From Streptosporangiaceae bacterium (GTDB lineage Bacteria; Actinomycetota; Actinomycetes; Streptosporangiales; Streptosporangiaceae), in assembly GCA_030041195.1 (NCBI GenBank), contig JASHOI010000801.1, forward strand, positions 1-7,734: a stretch of 7,734 nt of DNA, written 5' to 3'. The notes below the pieces were generated by a model. The model did not search any database. It was not told the DNA's origin and was given only the letters and a program-made list of their open reading frames with translations. The translations under genes and the position numbers were made by a program. This document shows, piece by piece, positions 1 through 5,331 of this stretch. Each line of letters begins with the position of its first letter. Position 1 is the first letter of the stretch.

Positions 1-36
1 GGCGCCGCCGCGGCCACGGCCGCGCTCAGCGCGTAA
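1..36 (+). CDS. C-terminal tail of an unidentified upstream gene (partial)
   Basis: Reading frame 1 gives eleven sense codons (GAAAATAALSA) followed by TAA at 34-36. The codons nearly all end in G or C and a promoter-like box begins shortly after the stop, so this looks like the end of a plus-strand gene entering from the left. The alanine-rich tail carries no family signature; many actinobacterial proteins end this way. It could be a chance open frame in GC-rich DNA. Confidence 0.35.
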   Translation, partial: GAAAATAALSA

Positions 37-59
37 CCGGCCGGCCGGCGCGCGCGTGC

Positions 60-65
60 TAGACT
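60..65 (+). promoter_or_regulatory. -10-like box of the TetR-family gene
   Basis: TAGACT fits the actinobacterial TANNNT -10 pattern and lies 34 bases before the ATG at 100, giving a predicted start of transcription near 72. No good -35 is visible: the bases 17-18 upstream are a run of CCGG. The assignment rests on the -10 and position alone. Confidence 0.35.
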
Positions 66-68
66 TAC

Positions 69-81
69 GGCACGTGGTGCC
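69..81. promoter_or_regulatory. Small inverted repeat, candidate TetR autoregulatory operator
   Basis: GGCAC (69-73) and GTGCC (77-81) form a perfect 5-bp inverted repeat around GTG. It sits over the predicted transcription start and 18 bases before the regulator's ATG, the usual place for a TetR-family self-regulating operator. TetR operators are often longer (arms of 6-9 bp), so this may be only the core, or chance in GC-rich DNA. Confidence 0.3.
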
Positions 82-99
82 AAAAACGGGCGGCGGGCG

Positions 100-717
100 A
101 TGGATGCGCAGCGCGATGCAGCGGTGACGGCTCATCCTGCCGGTCCCGGCAGGCCGCCGAGCACCACCCGGCACGAGCTGCAGGACATCGCCATGGACAT
201 GTTCTCCGCCCATGGCTACGACGAGGTGACGATCGAGGAGCTGGCGGCGGCCGCCGGGATCAGCAGGCGCACCTTCTTCCGCTACTTCAGCTCAAAGGCC
301 GATGCGCTGATGGCGGACTTCGACGCGGACCTGGAGCAGCTGCGGTCGGTGCTCGCCGACAGCGACCCGGAGCTGCCGGTGATGGACGCGATCCGGCAGG
401 CGGTGGTCGCGATCAACCACTACCGCGCCGACGACCTCGCCCGGCTGCGCCGGCGCATGCAGCTGCAGCATGACAACCCGGCCCTGCTGGCCAACGGCAT
501 CCTGCACTACGAGGAATGGCAGGCCGTGGTCGCCGAGTTCGCGGCGGGCCGGCTCGGCCAGGCAGCCGGTGACCTGCTGCCCCAGGTCATCGCGCGCTCG
601 GTGTTCGGTGCCGTATACGCGGGCTTCATGTCCTGGCTGTCCGACGAGCGCGGCGACCTGAGCCCGCGGCTGGACGACGCGCTGCGCGCGATGGCCGAGG
701 CCTTCGAGCTCGGCTAG
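100..717 (+). CDS. TetR/AcrR-family transcriptional regulator
   Basis: This is a 205-residue one-component DNA-binding repressor of typical TetR length. The N-terminal helix-turn-helix lies at about residues 24-66, with the hallmark segment TIEELAAAAGISRRTFFRYF (44-63) followed by SSKADAL. The C-terminal half is helical, and its pattern (RRMQLQ...PALLAN... WQAVVAEFAAGRLG ... FGAVYAGFMSWL) resembles the MftR-like TetR C-terminal domain found in actinobacteria; its ligand cannot be predicted. The first 20 residues (Gly/Pro-rich, ending GPGRPP) are the basic flexible tail common in this family. The ATG at 100 lacks a strong Shine-Dalgarno; a GTG at 124 is an alternative start. It converges on the OCD-family gene with 7 bases between stops and is probably a single-gene unit whose target may lie to the left. 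Confidence 0.9.
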   Translation: MDAQRDAAVTAHPAGPGRPPSTTRHELQDIAMDMFSAHGYDEVTIEELAAAAGISRRTFFRYFSSKADALMADFDADLEQLRSVLADSDPELPVMDAIRQAVVAINHYRADDLARLRRRMQLQHDNPALLANGILHYEEWQAVVAEFAAGRLGQAAGDLLPQVIARSVFGAVYAGFMSWLSDERGDLSPRLDDALRAMAEAFELG

Positions 718-724
718 CCGACCG

Positions 725-1648
725 TTACCGGTGTGCGCGCAGCAGCCCGGCGGCCACGGCGACCTCGGTTCCGGCCAGCCCCACCGAGAGGAAGAGCGTG
801 ATCTGGTCGCCGTCCTCTCTGTGCTCGCCCCCGGCGACCGCGGCGCCCAGTTCGCCGACCCGCTGCTCGGCCGCCCCGCTGAGGAACGGCGGCTCGGGTG
901 AGGCGCCGAGCTGGGCCGCGGAGTCGGTCAGGATCACGCCGGCCCGGTCGGCCAGCTCGGCCGGGCACTCGTGCGCGCTGGCGGTCTTGGGCCCGAGCGT
1001 GCTCACGTGCGTGCCGGGGGCCACCCAATCTGCCTCGATCACGGGCTGCCCGCTGGTCGTCGCCAGGATCACGATGTCCGCACCCTCGACCGCCTCGCCC
1101 GCGGTCTCCACGCTGGCGGCGTGCACGCCAAGCTCGGCGGTGGCCCGCCGCGCGAACGCGTCCCGGCCGGCCGGGTCGCGGCTGTACACCCGCACCGCGC
1201 GGAGCTGGCGCACGGCGCGGATGGCCCACAGCTGAGTCCACGCCTGATGGCCGCTGCCGATCAGCCCGAGCGTGCCGGCCTCCGGACGGGCCAGCACGTC
1301 GACCGCTACCGCGCCGATGGCCCCGGTGCGGGCGGCGCCGAGAAAGTCCCCGATCACCGCGCCGGTCAGCTCGCCGGTGGCGTCGTCGAACACCGCGGTC
1401 AGCTGATCGCCCCCCGGCCGGTTCCCGGTGGCCGACGACGTCATCAGGTAGACGCGGAACCCGTAGCCGGTGCCCGCCAGCCGGCCGGCGGTGAAGATGA
1501 GGTCGCCACGGTCGCCGAGCGGCGCGCGCAGCCTGGGCGGCGCGCTGAGCGCCCCGCTCTGATGCGCGATCAGGCTCTCCCGCACCGCGGCGACCGCCGC
1601 GGCCGGCTCGAGCAGCCTCTGCACGTCGTCGTCTTCGAGAACCAGCAC
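725..1648 (-). CDS. Ornithine cyclodeaminase / mu-crystallin family protein
   Basis: This 307-residue protein has the family's usual length (about 310-350). Family members are NAD(P)-dependent enzymes such as ornithine cyclodeaminase, ketimine reductase and amino-acid dehydrogenases. Visible signatures are PPRL with R39, ARTGAIGA with R107, the dinucleotide loop GSGHQA (131-136), and a C-terminal TLFLSVGLAGTEVA segment. R39 and R107 match substrate-carboxylate arginines of ornithine cyclodeaminase, but the catalytic-lysine position is R65 (GFRVYL). An ungapped alignment around LGPKTASAHECPAEL puts K221 where ornithine cyclodeaminase has its catalytic Asp. True cyclodeaminase activity is therefore doubtful; a dehydrogenase, imine reductase or non-catalytic role is possible. 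The start is GTG at 1648 with a weak GTGAG upstream. It follows the phosphotransferase gene by 39 bases, probably co-transcribed. No gene symbol is warranted. Confidence 0.85.
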   Translation of the reverse strand: MLVLEDDDVQRLLEPAAAVAAVRESLIAHQSGALSAPPRLRAPLGDRGDLIFTAGRLAGTGYGFRVYLMTSSATGNRPGGDQLTAVFDDATGELTGAVIGDFLGAARTGAIGAVAVDVLARPEAGTLGLIGSGHQAWTQLWAIRAVRQLRAVRVYSRDPAGRDAFARRATAELGVHAASVETAGEAVEGADIVILATTSGQPVIEADWVAPGTHVSTLGPKTASAHECPAELADRAGVILTDSAAQLGASPEPPFLSGAAEQRVGELGAAVAGGEHREDGDQITLFLSVGLAGTEVAVAAGLLRAHR

Positions 1649-1687
1649 CAGGGAATGATCTCACAGGGCAGCGCGAAGCCCGCGACC

Positions 1688-2548
1688 TCAGCGCGCCGCG
1701 GCGAGCAGGTCGCGCTGGTGCCGCAGGGACCACTGCCGCGCCCGGGCCACCGGCCCGGCCACCCTGTCCCAGTGGTCGGCGAAGCCCTGGTGCCCGGCGG
1801 CGGCGGCCTCGGTGACGATCGCGTAGGTCCAGTCGTGATTGGGGACGATCGCCTCGGCCACCCGGCGGCGCTCGGCCCGGGTCAGCTCGCAGGCGTGCAG
1901 GAAGATCCGGAATCTCTCCAGCGCCCGGCCCTGCCTGCAGTCGGCGACGTCCCGCTCGTCCTCGAGCGGTGCCCAGTTGCGCGCGGCCGCCGCGATGTCC
2001 CAGACCGCGCTGCCCGGGCCGGCCAGGTCGAAGTCGATCAGCGCGACCGCGCGGCCACCCCGGAACACTATGTTCGCCGGGTACACGTCGTTGTGGCTGA
2101 CCAGGCCGGTACGGAACCTGGCCGGGATCGGCCTGGGCCACCGGTAACCGGCCGGGTCGAACGACCGCACCGCGCGGTGGTACCTGCGCAGCAGGTCGGC
2201 GACGCTCACCAGGGCCGCGTCGGTGAGCATCTCCGCGGACAGCGGCGGAACGGCCGCCCGCCCGTGGATGTAGGTCAGCGTCTCGGTGGCCGCATCGGCC
2301 GCAAGGACCCGTGGCGCCGCGTTGAAGCCCACCGACGCGAGGTGGGCGAGCAGCGCATGAGTGGCCGGCCAGCACGGCGCGGTCGGCCGGCGGACGGTAT
2401 CGCCAACGCGGATGACCAAGCCGCGGTTGGCGGCGCCGCCGAACAGCGGGCCATCCGCCTCGAGCCCGTTCCGGCTAGCCAGCGCCGGACCGCTGGTCAG
2501 CAAGGCTGAGCAGGGCGCGGGCGATGCTCGCGTGGGTGACCAGGCCAT
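1688..2548 (-). CDS. APH-fold phosphotransferase (aminoglycoside phosphotransferase family)
   Basis: This protein-kinase-like small-molecule phosphotransferase has up to 286 residues. The catalytic loop SHNDVYPANIVF (151-162) supplies the Brenner motif with catalytic base D154 and N159, and IDFDLAGPG (171-179) supplies the metal-binding acidic residue D172. The N-lobe segment PLFGGAANRGLVIRVGDTVRRP (34-55) matches the glycine-rich nucleotide-binding part; the usual lysine is Arg (VIRVGD), as in many actinobacterial members. The substrate is unknown: the family includes choline, sugar, homoserine and antibiotic kinases, and the neighbours do not decide it. The start is uncertain. ATG 2548 has GAGGAG nine bases upstream but overlaps the regulator by 74 bases and gives a nondescript first 28 residues. 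TTG 2503 would overlap by 29 bases but lacks a clear ribosome binding site. The overlap implies translational coupling to the SorC-type gene. Confidence 0.82.
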   Translation of the reverse strand: MAWSPTRASPAPCSALLTSGPALASRNGLEADGPLFGGAANRGLVIRVGDTVRRPTAPCWPATHALLAHLASVGFNAAPRVLAADAATETLTYIHGRAAVPPLSAEMLTDAALVSVADLLRRYHRAVRSFDPAGYRWPRPIPARFRTGLVSHNDVYPANIVFRGGRAVALIDFDLAGPGSAVWDIAAAARNWAPLEDERDVADCRQGRALERFRIFLHACELTRAERRRVAEAIVPNHDWTYAIVTEAAAAGHQGFADHWDRVAGPVARARQWSLRHQRDLLAAAR

Positions 2549-3449
2549 GGACCATTTCTCCTCGGATCGCGGCGTATACCGCAGGGGCCTTGCCGACGCC
2601 GAAGGCGGCGCAGAGGATGAACGGGATGCGCTCGAGCACCGGGCCCGGCGTCACGATCATGCGGCTGTCCAGCGGGGTCTCGATCGGCCTGCCGTCCTCG
2701 CCGATGAACACGCCGGCCAGCTCGGCGCACACCCCCAGCTCCGCGAGGGCGTCACGCTCGCCGGGCGTGATCGCGTCATAGATCGTCGACAGCCCGGGCG
2801 CCCAGGCCCCGATCGCGACCACCGCCATCGTCACGGACGGCACCAGCGCGAAGGCCTCGGCGATGTCGGCCTGGCGCCGGATCGCCGCGGCCGTCTGCGC
2901 ATCATCGAGGATCATCGGCGCGTAGAAGACGTGCGCCGGGCCGCCGCCGATACGGGCCACCCCGCGGACCACCTCGAGCAGGTCCCTGCCGTCCGGGGGC
3001 GGCACCGCGCCGGTGAGCTGGACGATGGGGCACGGCGGCATCTGGGTCAGCGAGGCCGCCAGCCCGCTGAGCGTGCGCGACCAGGACATGCCGAGAACGT
3101 CGCCGGGCCTGATCAGGTCCATCAGCGCCTGGCCGACTTCCTCGCCCAGGCGGCGCCGGAGCGCGGCCTCGTCGTCATCGGGGAAGTTGAACACGAAGGC
3201 GTGCTTGAGGCCCATGGCCGAGCACAGCTCGGCCGACAGCCCAGCATCCAGGCTGCCGCCGGGCAGCCCGATCTCGATGCGCACCATCCCGGTCTCCCGG
3301 GCGGAGTCGAGCAGTCTGGCCACCCGGAACCGGCTGATGCCCAGCCGGTCGGCGATGTCCACTTTGGACGCGCCCTCCAGGTAGAACTGCCTCGCCACCC
3401 GGGCGGCGAGCACGACTTCGGACGGCCTGTCGGCCGACAACCCGGCCAT
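2475..3449 (-). CDS. SorC/DeoR-family sugar-responsive transcriptional regulator
   Basis: This 324-residue repressor or activator of carbohydrate genes has the family's normal length. The N-terminal helix-turn-helix is at about residues 26-50 (DIADRLGISRFRVARLLDSA). It is followed by the large effector-binding domain shared by SorC, CggR and B. subtilis DeoR: GMSWSRTL (120-127), QLTGAV (144-149), VAIGAW (211-216), GEDGRPIETPLD (250-261) and GVGKAPAVYAAIRG (284-297), where K287 is near the phosphosugar pocket. The usual LITD near the end reads LVTH. Start choice: ATG 3449 is preceded by GGGAGGGG with ideal spacing. An in-frame ATG at 3503 would add 18 basic residues, but it lies across the inverted repeat at 3477-3492 and has no ribosome site. 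The gene diverges from the polyol-type ABC operon, heads a three-gene minus-strand block and very likely controls both sides through the shared operators. Confidence 0.9.
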   Translation of the reverse strand: MAGLSADRPSEVVLAARVARQFYLEGASKVDIADRLGISRFRVARLLDSARETGMVRIEIGLPGGSLDAGLSAELCSAMGLKHAFVFNFPDDDEAALRRRLGEEVGQALMDLIRPGDVLGMSWSRTLSGLAASLTQMPPCPIVQLTGAVPPPDGRDLLEVVRGVARIGGGPAHVFYAPMILDDAQTAAAIRRQADIAEAFALVPSVTMAVVAIGAWAPGLSTIYDAITPGERDALAELGVCAELAGVFIGEDGRPIETPLDSRMIVTPGPVLERIPFILCAAFGVGKAPAVYAAIRGEMVHGLVTHASIARALLSLADQRSGAG

Positions 3450-3476
3450 TTTGCCCCTCCCGCCCAGCCGAGCTAG

Positions 3477-3492
3477 GCGCTCATTTGAGCGC
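3477..3492. promoter_or_regulatory. Operator 1: perfect 16-bp inverted repeat upstream of the SorC-type gene
   Basis: GCGCTCA (3477-3483), TT, TGAGCGC (3486-3492) is a perfect inverted repeat with 7-bp arms and a 2-bp centre; TA/TA bases further out extend the symmetry. It lies 28 bases upstream of the chosen SorC start, over the predicted minus-strand transcription start, as expected for autoregulation. The same core recurs in the paired sites at 3553-3587. Binding by the adjacent SorC-type protein is inferred from position and repetition. Confidence 0.7.
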
Positions 3493-3498
3493 TTAGAT

Positions 3499-3504
3499 CT
3501 CATA
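3499..3504 (-). promoter_or_regulatory. Possible -10 box for the SorC-type operon
   Basis: On the minus strand TATGAG occurs in the locally AT-rich segment, placing the transcription start near 3492 at the edge of operator 1. The -35 region 17-18 bases upstream (GCAAAG) is poor. Weak evidence; offered because it explains the operator position. Confidence 0.25.
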
Positions 3505-3517
3505 TTTGCAGCTTTTC

Positions 3518-3546
3518 TTGACTTTGCCTAGTGGCCAGATCACTGT
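3518..3546 (+). promoter_or_regulatory. Candidate promoter of the ABC transporter operon
   Basis: TTGACT (3518-3523) matches the -35 consensus at five of six positions. A 17-base spacer leads to CACTGT (3541-3546), a weak -10. The predicted start near 3553 puts the paired operators at +1 to about +35, where a bound repressor would block RNA polymerase. The -35 is convincing in this GC-rich context; the -10 is not. Confidence 0.4.
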
Positions 3547-3552
3547 GTCATT

Positions 3553-3587
3553 TAGTTCATTTGAGCGCAGCTCGCTCAAATGAGCAT
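3553..3587. promoter_or_regulatory. Operators 2 and 3: head-to-head pair facing the transporter operon
   Basis: TCATTTGAGCG (3557-3567) and its exact reverse complement CGCTCAAATGA (3573-3583) form an 11-bp perfect inverted repeat around CAGCT. Each arm is also the core of a separate 16-bp site like operator 1: 3553-3568 and 3572-3587 (reverse orientation) each match it at 13 of 16 positions. GCTCA-AA-TGAGC (3574-3585) is itself a perfect short palindrome. Site centres are 19 bp apart, suiting a tetramer or two side-by-side dimers, and operator 1 is 76 bp away. SorC-family proteins such as CggR bind as tetramers. A partial further core, TCATTT, occurs at 3548-3553. Confidence 0.7.
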
Positions 3588-3622
3588 ACGTCGGCCATGG
3601 CCGCGCAGCCAGGAGGTTCCGC

Positions 3623-3820
3623 ATGAGCGTCGGAGCGCCGCAGGACGGCTGCGTGGTCGGGGCGTTCGCGGCCGCCGGCCTTGCCGCGGCGGCCCACCGC
3701 GGAGGCGCACGGCAGCGCATTCCGGCTGCGCCGCTGACCATCCGCTCCCGCCCGCGGACCATTCGCCCTCGCCGATCACGGCGCGGCTGCGGGGCCGCGG
3801 CATCCCTTCCCGGGCCCTAA
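3623..3820 (+). CDS. Small leader ORF of unknown function (65 aa) or gene remnant
   Basis: ATG 3623 is preceded by AGGAGG (3611-3616) with a 6-base spacer, the best ribosome binding site in the window. The product begins MSVGAPQDGCVVGAFAAAGL and then becomes Arg/Pro-rich with no recognisable domain. Third positions are A/T in only 3 of codons 2-28 but in 9 of codons 29-65, so the first third looks coding and the rest much less so. It is the first reading frame after the operators, 49 bases before the binding-protein gene. Options are a leader peptide, the 5' remnant of a decayed gene, or a chance ORF behind a purine-rich run. I do not recognise it and assign no function. Confidence 0.3.
   Translation: MSVGAPQDGCVVGAFAAAGLAAAAHRGGARQRIPAAPLTIRSRPRTIRPRRSRRGCGAAASLPGP
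3736..3773 (+). repeat. Imperfect 17-bp direct repeat with 21-bp period
   Basis: GACCATCCGCTCCCGCC (3736-3752) is followed by GACCATTCGCCCTCGCC (3757-3773), matching at 14 of 17 positions. The 21-bp spacing is two helical turns, which could suit a DNA-binding protein, and the repeat lies in the transporter leader. It may equally be a chance or slippage product. Confidence 0.35.
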
Positions 3821-3869
3821 TTGGCCCTCCGAGACCGCCACACCGTTACTCGCCCGCGGAGGTGCATTC

Positions 3870-5243
3870 ATGAGGTTGTCCCTGTTCAAGCCCCGCACGC
3901 TGGCGGCAGCCGGCTGCGCGGCCGCGTTGCTGGCGGTGGCCGCCTGCTCGAGCAGCAGCTCGCCGGCCAGCAGCAATAGCAACACCGGCACGGTGACCGT
4001 GGCGGTGGTGTCCAACCCGCTGATCACCGGGCAGATGATCCCGCTGACCTCGTCAGTCTTCGAGAAGGAAAACCCGGGGATCCACGTCAAGTTCGCCACG
4101 TACACCGAGGGCGACCTGCGGGCGGCGATCGAGAAAGACGTGTCCACGCACAGCAACGCGTTCAACGTCATCATGATCGGCCCGTACGAGGCACCGCTGT
4201 TCGCCAAGGACGGCTGGCTCGACAACCTGACCACGCAGTACATCGCCAAGGACCCGAGCTACGACGCCTCGGACCTGCTGCCGTCGATCGCCAAGGCGCT
4301 GTCGTACAAGGGCGACCTGTACGCGGTGCCGTTCTACGGCGAGTCGTCGATGCTGTACTACCGCAAGGACCTGTTCACCAAGGCCGGGCTGACCATGCCC
4401 ACGCATCCGACGTGGGACCAGGTGGCCAGCTTTGCCGCCAAGCTGAACCAGCCAGGCAAGGTGGCCGGGATCTGCCTGCGCGGCCTGGCCGGCTGGGGCG
4501 ACAACATGGCAGCGCTCGACACCGTCGTCAACACCTTCGGCGGTGAATGGTTCAACGAGAAGTGGCAGCCCCAGCTCACCTCGCCGGCGTTTGAGGCCGC
4601 GACCAACTTCTACGTCAACCTGATCCGCAAGGACGGCGAGGCCGGCGCGTCCAACGACAGCTTCAACCAGCTGCTGACGCTGTACGGGCAGGGCAAGTGC
4701 GCGATGTGGTACGACGCCACGGTCGCCGCGACCTCGATCGCCACCACCTACCCGTCGATCGCCGCGCAGACCGGGTACGCGTTCGCGCCGGTCGACAAGA
4801 CCAAGTCCTCGGGGTGGCTGTGGACGTGGTCGCTGGGGATCCCGCAGGGGGTCGCCAACCAGGGTGCCGCGTGGAAGTTCGTGTCCTGGGCCACGTCGAA
4901 GTCCTACGACACGCTGGTGGCCTCCAAGTACGGCTGGGCCGCGGTGCCGCCGGGCACCCGGACCTCGCTGTACGACAACCCGAACTACCAGAAGGACGCC
5001 GCGGCGTTCGCGGGAATCACGCTGGCCTCGATCGACGGCACCGACCCGGATCACCCGACCGTGAACCCGGTGCCGTACGTCGGCATCCAGTACGTCGACA
5101 TCCCGCAGTTCGAGACGCTCGGGGTGGAGGTCGGCGAGCAGATCGCCGGCGCGATCGCCGGCACCGAGAGCGTGAAGCAGGCGCTGGCGACCAGCCAGTC
5201 TGACGCCTCTGCCTACACCCCGGCGGAACTGGCCGGCGGCTAG
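3870..5243 (+). CDS. Polyol-type ABC transporter substrate-binding lipoprotein (SmoE/MtlE-like)
   Basis: This 457-residue family-1 extracellular solute-binding lipoprotein captures substrate outside the membrane for the permeases downstream. A signal peptide with basic N-terminus and Ala/Leu core ends in lipobox VAAC with C26, followed by a Ser-rich linker. The mature protein has the motifs of sorbitol/mannitol-binding proteins: PFYGESSMLYYRKDLF, GICLRGLAGWGDNM, VVNTFGGEWF, GQGKCAMWYDATVAA, WLWTWSLGIP, FVSWATSKSYDTLV, and near the end PVPYVGIQYVDIPQFETLG. The substrate is thus probably a polyol, but the exact sugar cannot be read from sequence. ATG 3870 has GGAGG at 3858-3862 with 7-base spacing. 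It is the first major gene of the importer operon, divergent from the SorC-type regulator, and is followed by a strong hairpin that may keep its output above that of the permeases. Confidence 0.93.
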   Translation: MRLSLFKPRTLAAAGCAAALLAVAACSSSSSPASSNSNTGTVTVAVVSNPLITGQMIPLTSSVFEKENPGIHVKFATYTEGDLRAAIEKDVSTHSNAFNVIMIGPYEAPLFAKDGWLDNLTTQYIAKDPSYDASDLLPSIAKALSYKGDLYAVPFYGESSMLYYRKDLFTKAGLTMPTHPTWDQVASFAAKLNQPGKVAGICLRGLAGWGDNMAALDTVVNTFGGEWFNEKWQPQLTSPAFEAATNFYVNLIRKDGEAGASNDSFNQLLTLYGQGKCAMWYDATVAATSIATTYPSIAAQTGYAFAPVDKTKSSGWLWTWSLGIPQGVANQGAAWKFVSWATSKSYDTLVASKYGWAAVPPGTRTSLYDNPNYQKDAAAFAGITLASIDGTDPDHPTVNPVPYVGIQYVDIPQFETLGVEVGEQIAGAIAGTESVKQALATSQSDASAYTPAELAGG

Positions 5244-5248
5244 CCGCA

Positions 5249-5281
5249 GCTGGGCGGGGCCCGTGCGGGGCCCCGCCCAGC
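5249..5281 (+). promoter_or_regulatory. Intercistronic stem-loop between binding protein and first permease
   Basis: GCTGGGCGGGGCCC (5249-5262) pairs perfectly with 5268-5281 across a 5-base loop: 14 base pairs, almost all G-C. It starts five bases after the binding-protein stop. No T-run follows, and the permease ribosome site is 35 bases further on, so it is more likely a transcript-stabilising or partially attenuating element than a full terminator. Hairpins here are known in binding-protein operons such as malE-malF, where they help make binding protein exceed permease; that role here is inferred. Confidence 0.8.
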
Positions 5282-5331
5282 CCGGCTCACCGTCCCGCCA
5301 GCCCGTGCCACACCCTGAGGAGGACTGCGCA

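Larger units (their letters stand above)
3450..3869. other. Divergent regulatory region and transporter leader
   Basis: This 420-base stretch separates the SorC-type gene from the binding-protein gene. From the left it contains the SorC ribosome site, operator 1, an AT-richer core with promoter-like boxes, operators 2 and 3, a strong Shine-Dalgarno with a small ORF, a short 21-base-period direct repeat, and the binding-protein ribosome site (GGAGG, 3858-3862). A small potential stem GGGCC/GGCCC (3812-3816 with 3823-3827) encloses the small ORF's stop codon. The leader downstream of the predicted start is about 315 bases. No known riboswitch was recognised. Confidence 0.7.

Noticed and set aside
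711..720. CGGCTAGCCG palindrome over the TetR stop codon as a terminator
   Set aside because: It has no loop and no T-run, and it arises from a common Leu-Gly-stop sequence, so a terminator call between the convergent genes is not supported.
714..2375. A 553-codon open frame on the minus strand spanning the OCD and phosphotransferase genes
   Set aside because: It is Arg/Gly/Pro-rich low-complexity translation and lies out of frame with two genes that show clear family motifs. It is a shadow typical of GC-rich DNA.
971..2509. A 512-codon open frame on the plus strand antisense to the minus-strand operon
   Set aside because: The translation has no domain motifs and is rich in Arg/Gly/His. It mirrors the codon bias of the real genes on the other strand.
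2361..3476. A 371-codon plus-strand frame opposite the SorC-type gene
   Set aside because: No family motifs and Arg/Gly/His-rich composition; antisense shadow of a well-supported regulator gene.
3812..3827. GGGCC/GGCCC stem as a leader terminator or riboswitch expression platform
   Set aside because: Only five pairs and no T-run follow, and no riboswitch aptamer pattern was recognisable upstream.
3580..3873. A 97-codon plus-strand frame starting inside operator 3
   Set aside because: Its start has no Shine-Dalgarno, the translation is Arg/Pro-rich, and it overlaps the better-supported small ORF and the binding-protein start.
5263..5331. Upstream ATG extension of permease 1
   Set aside because: The ATG lies in the hairpin loop, the 23 extra residues are not membrane-permease-like, and GTG 5332 has a GAGGAGG at ideal spacing.
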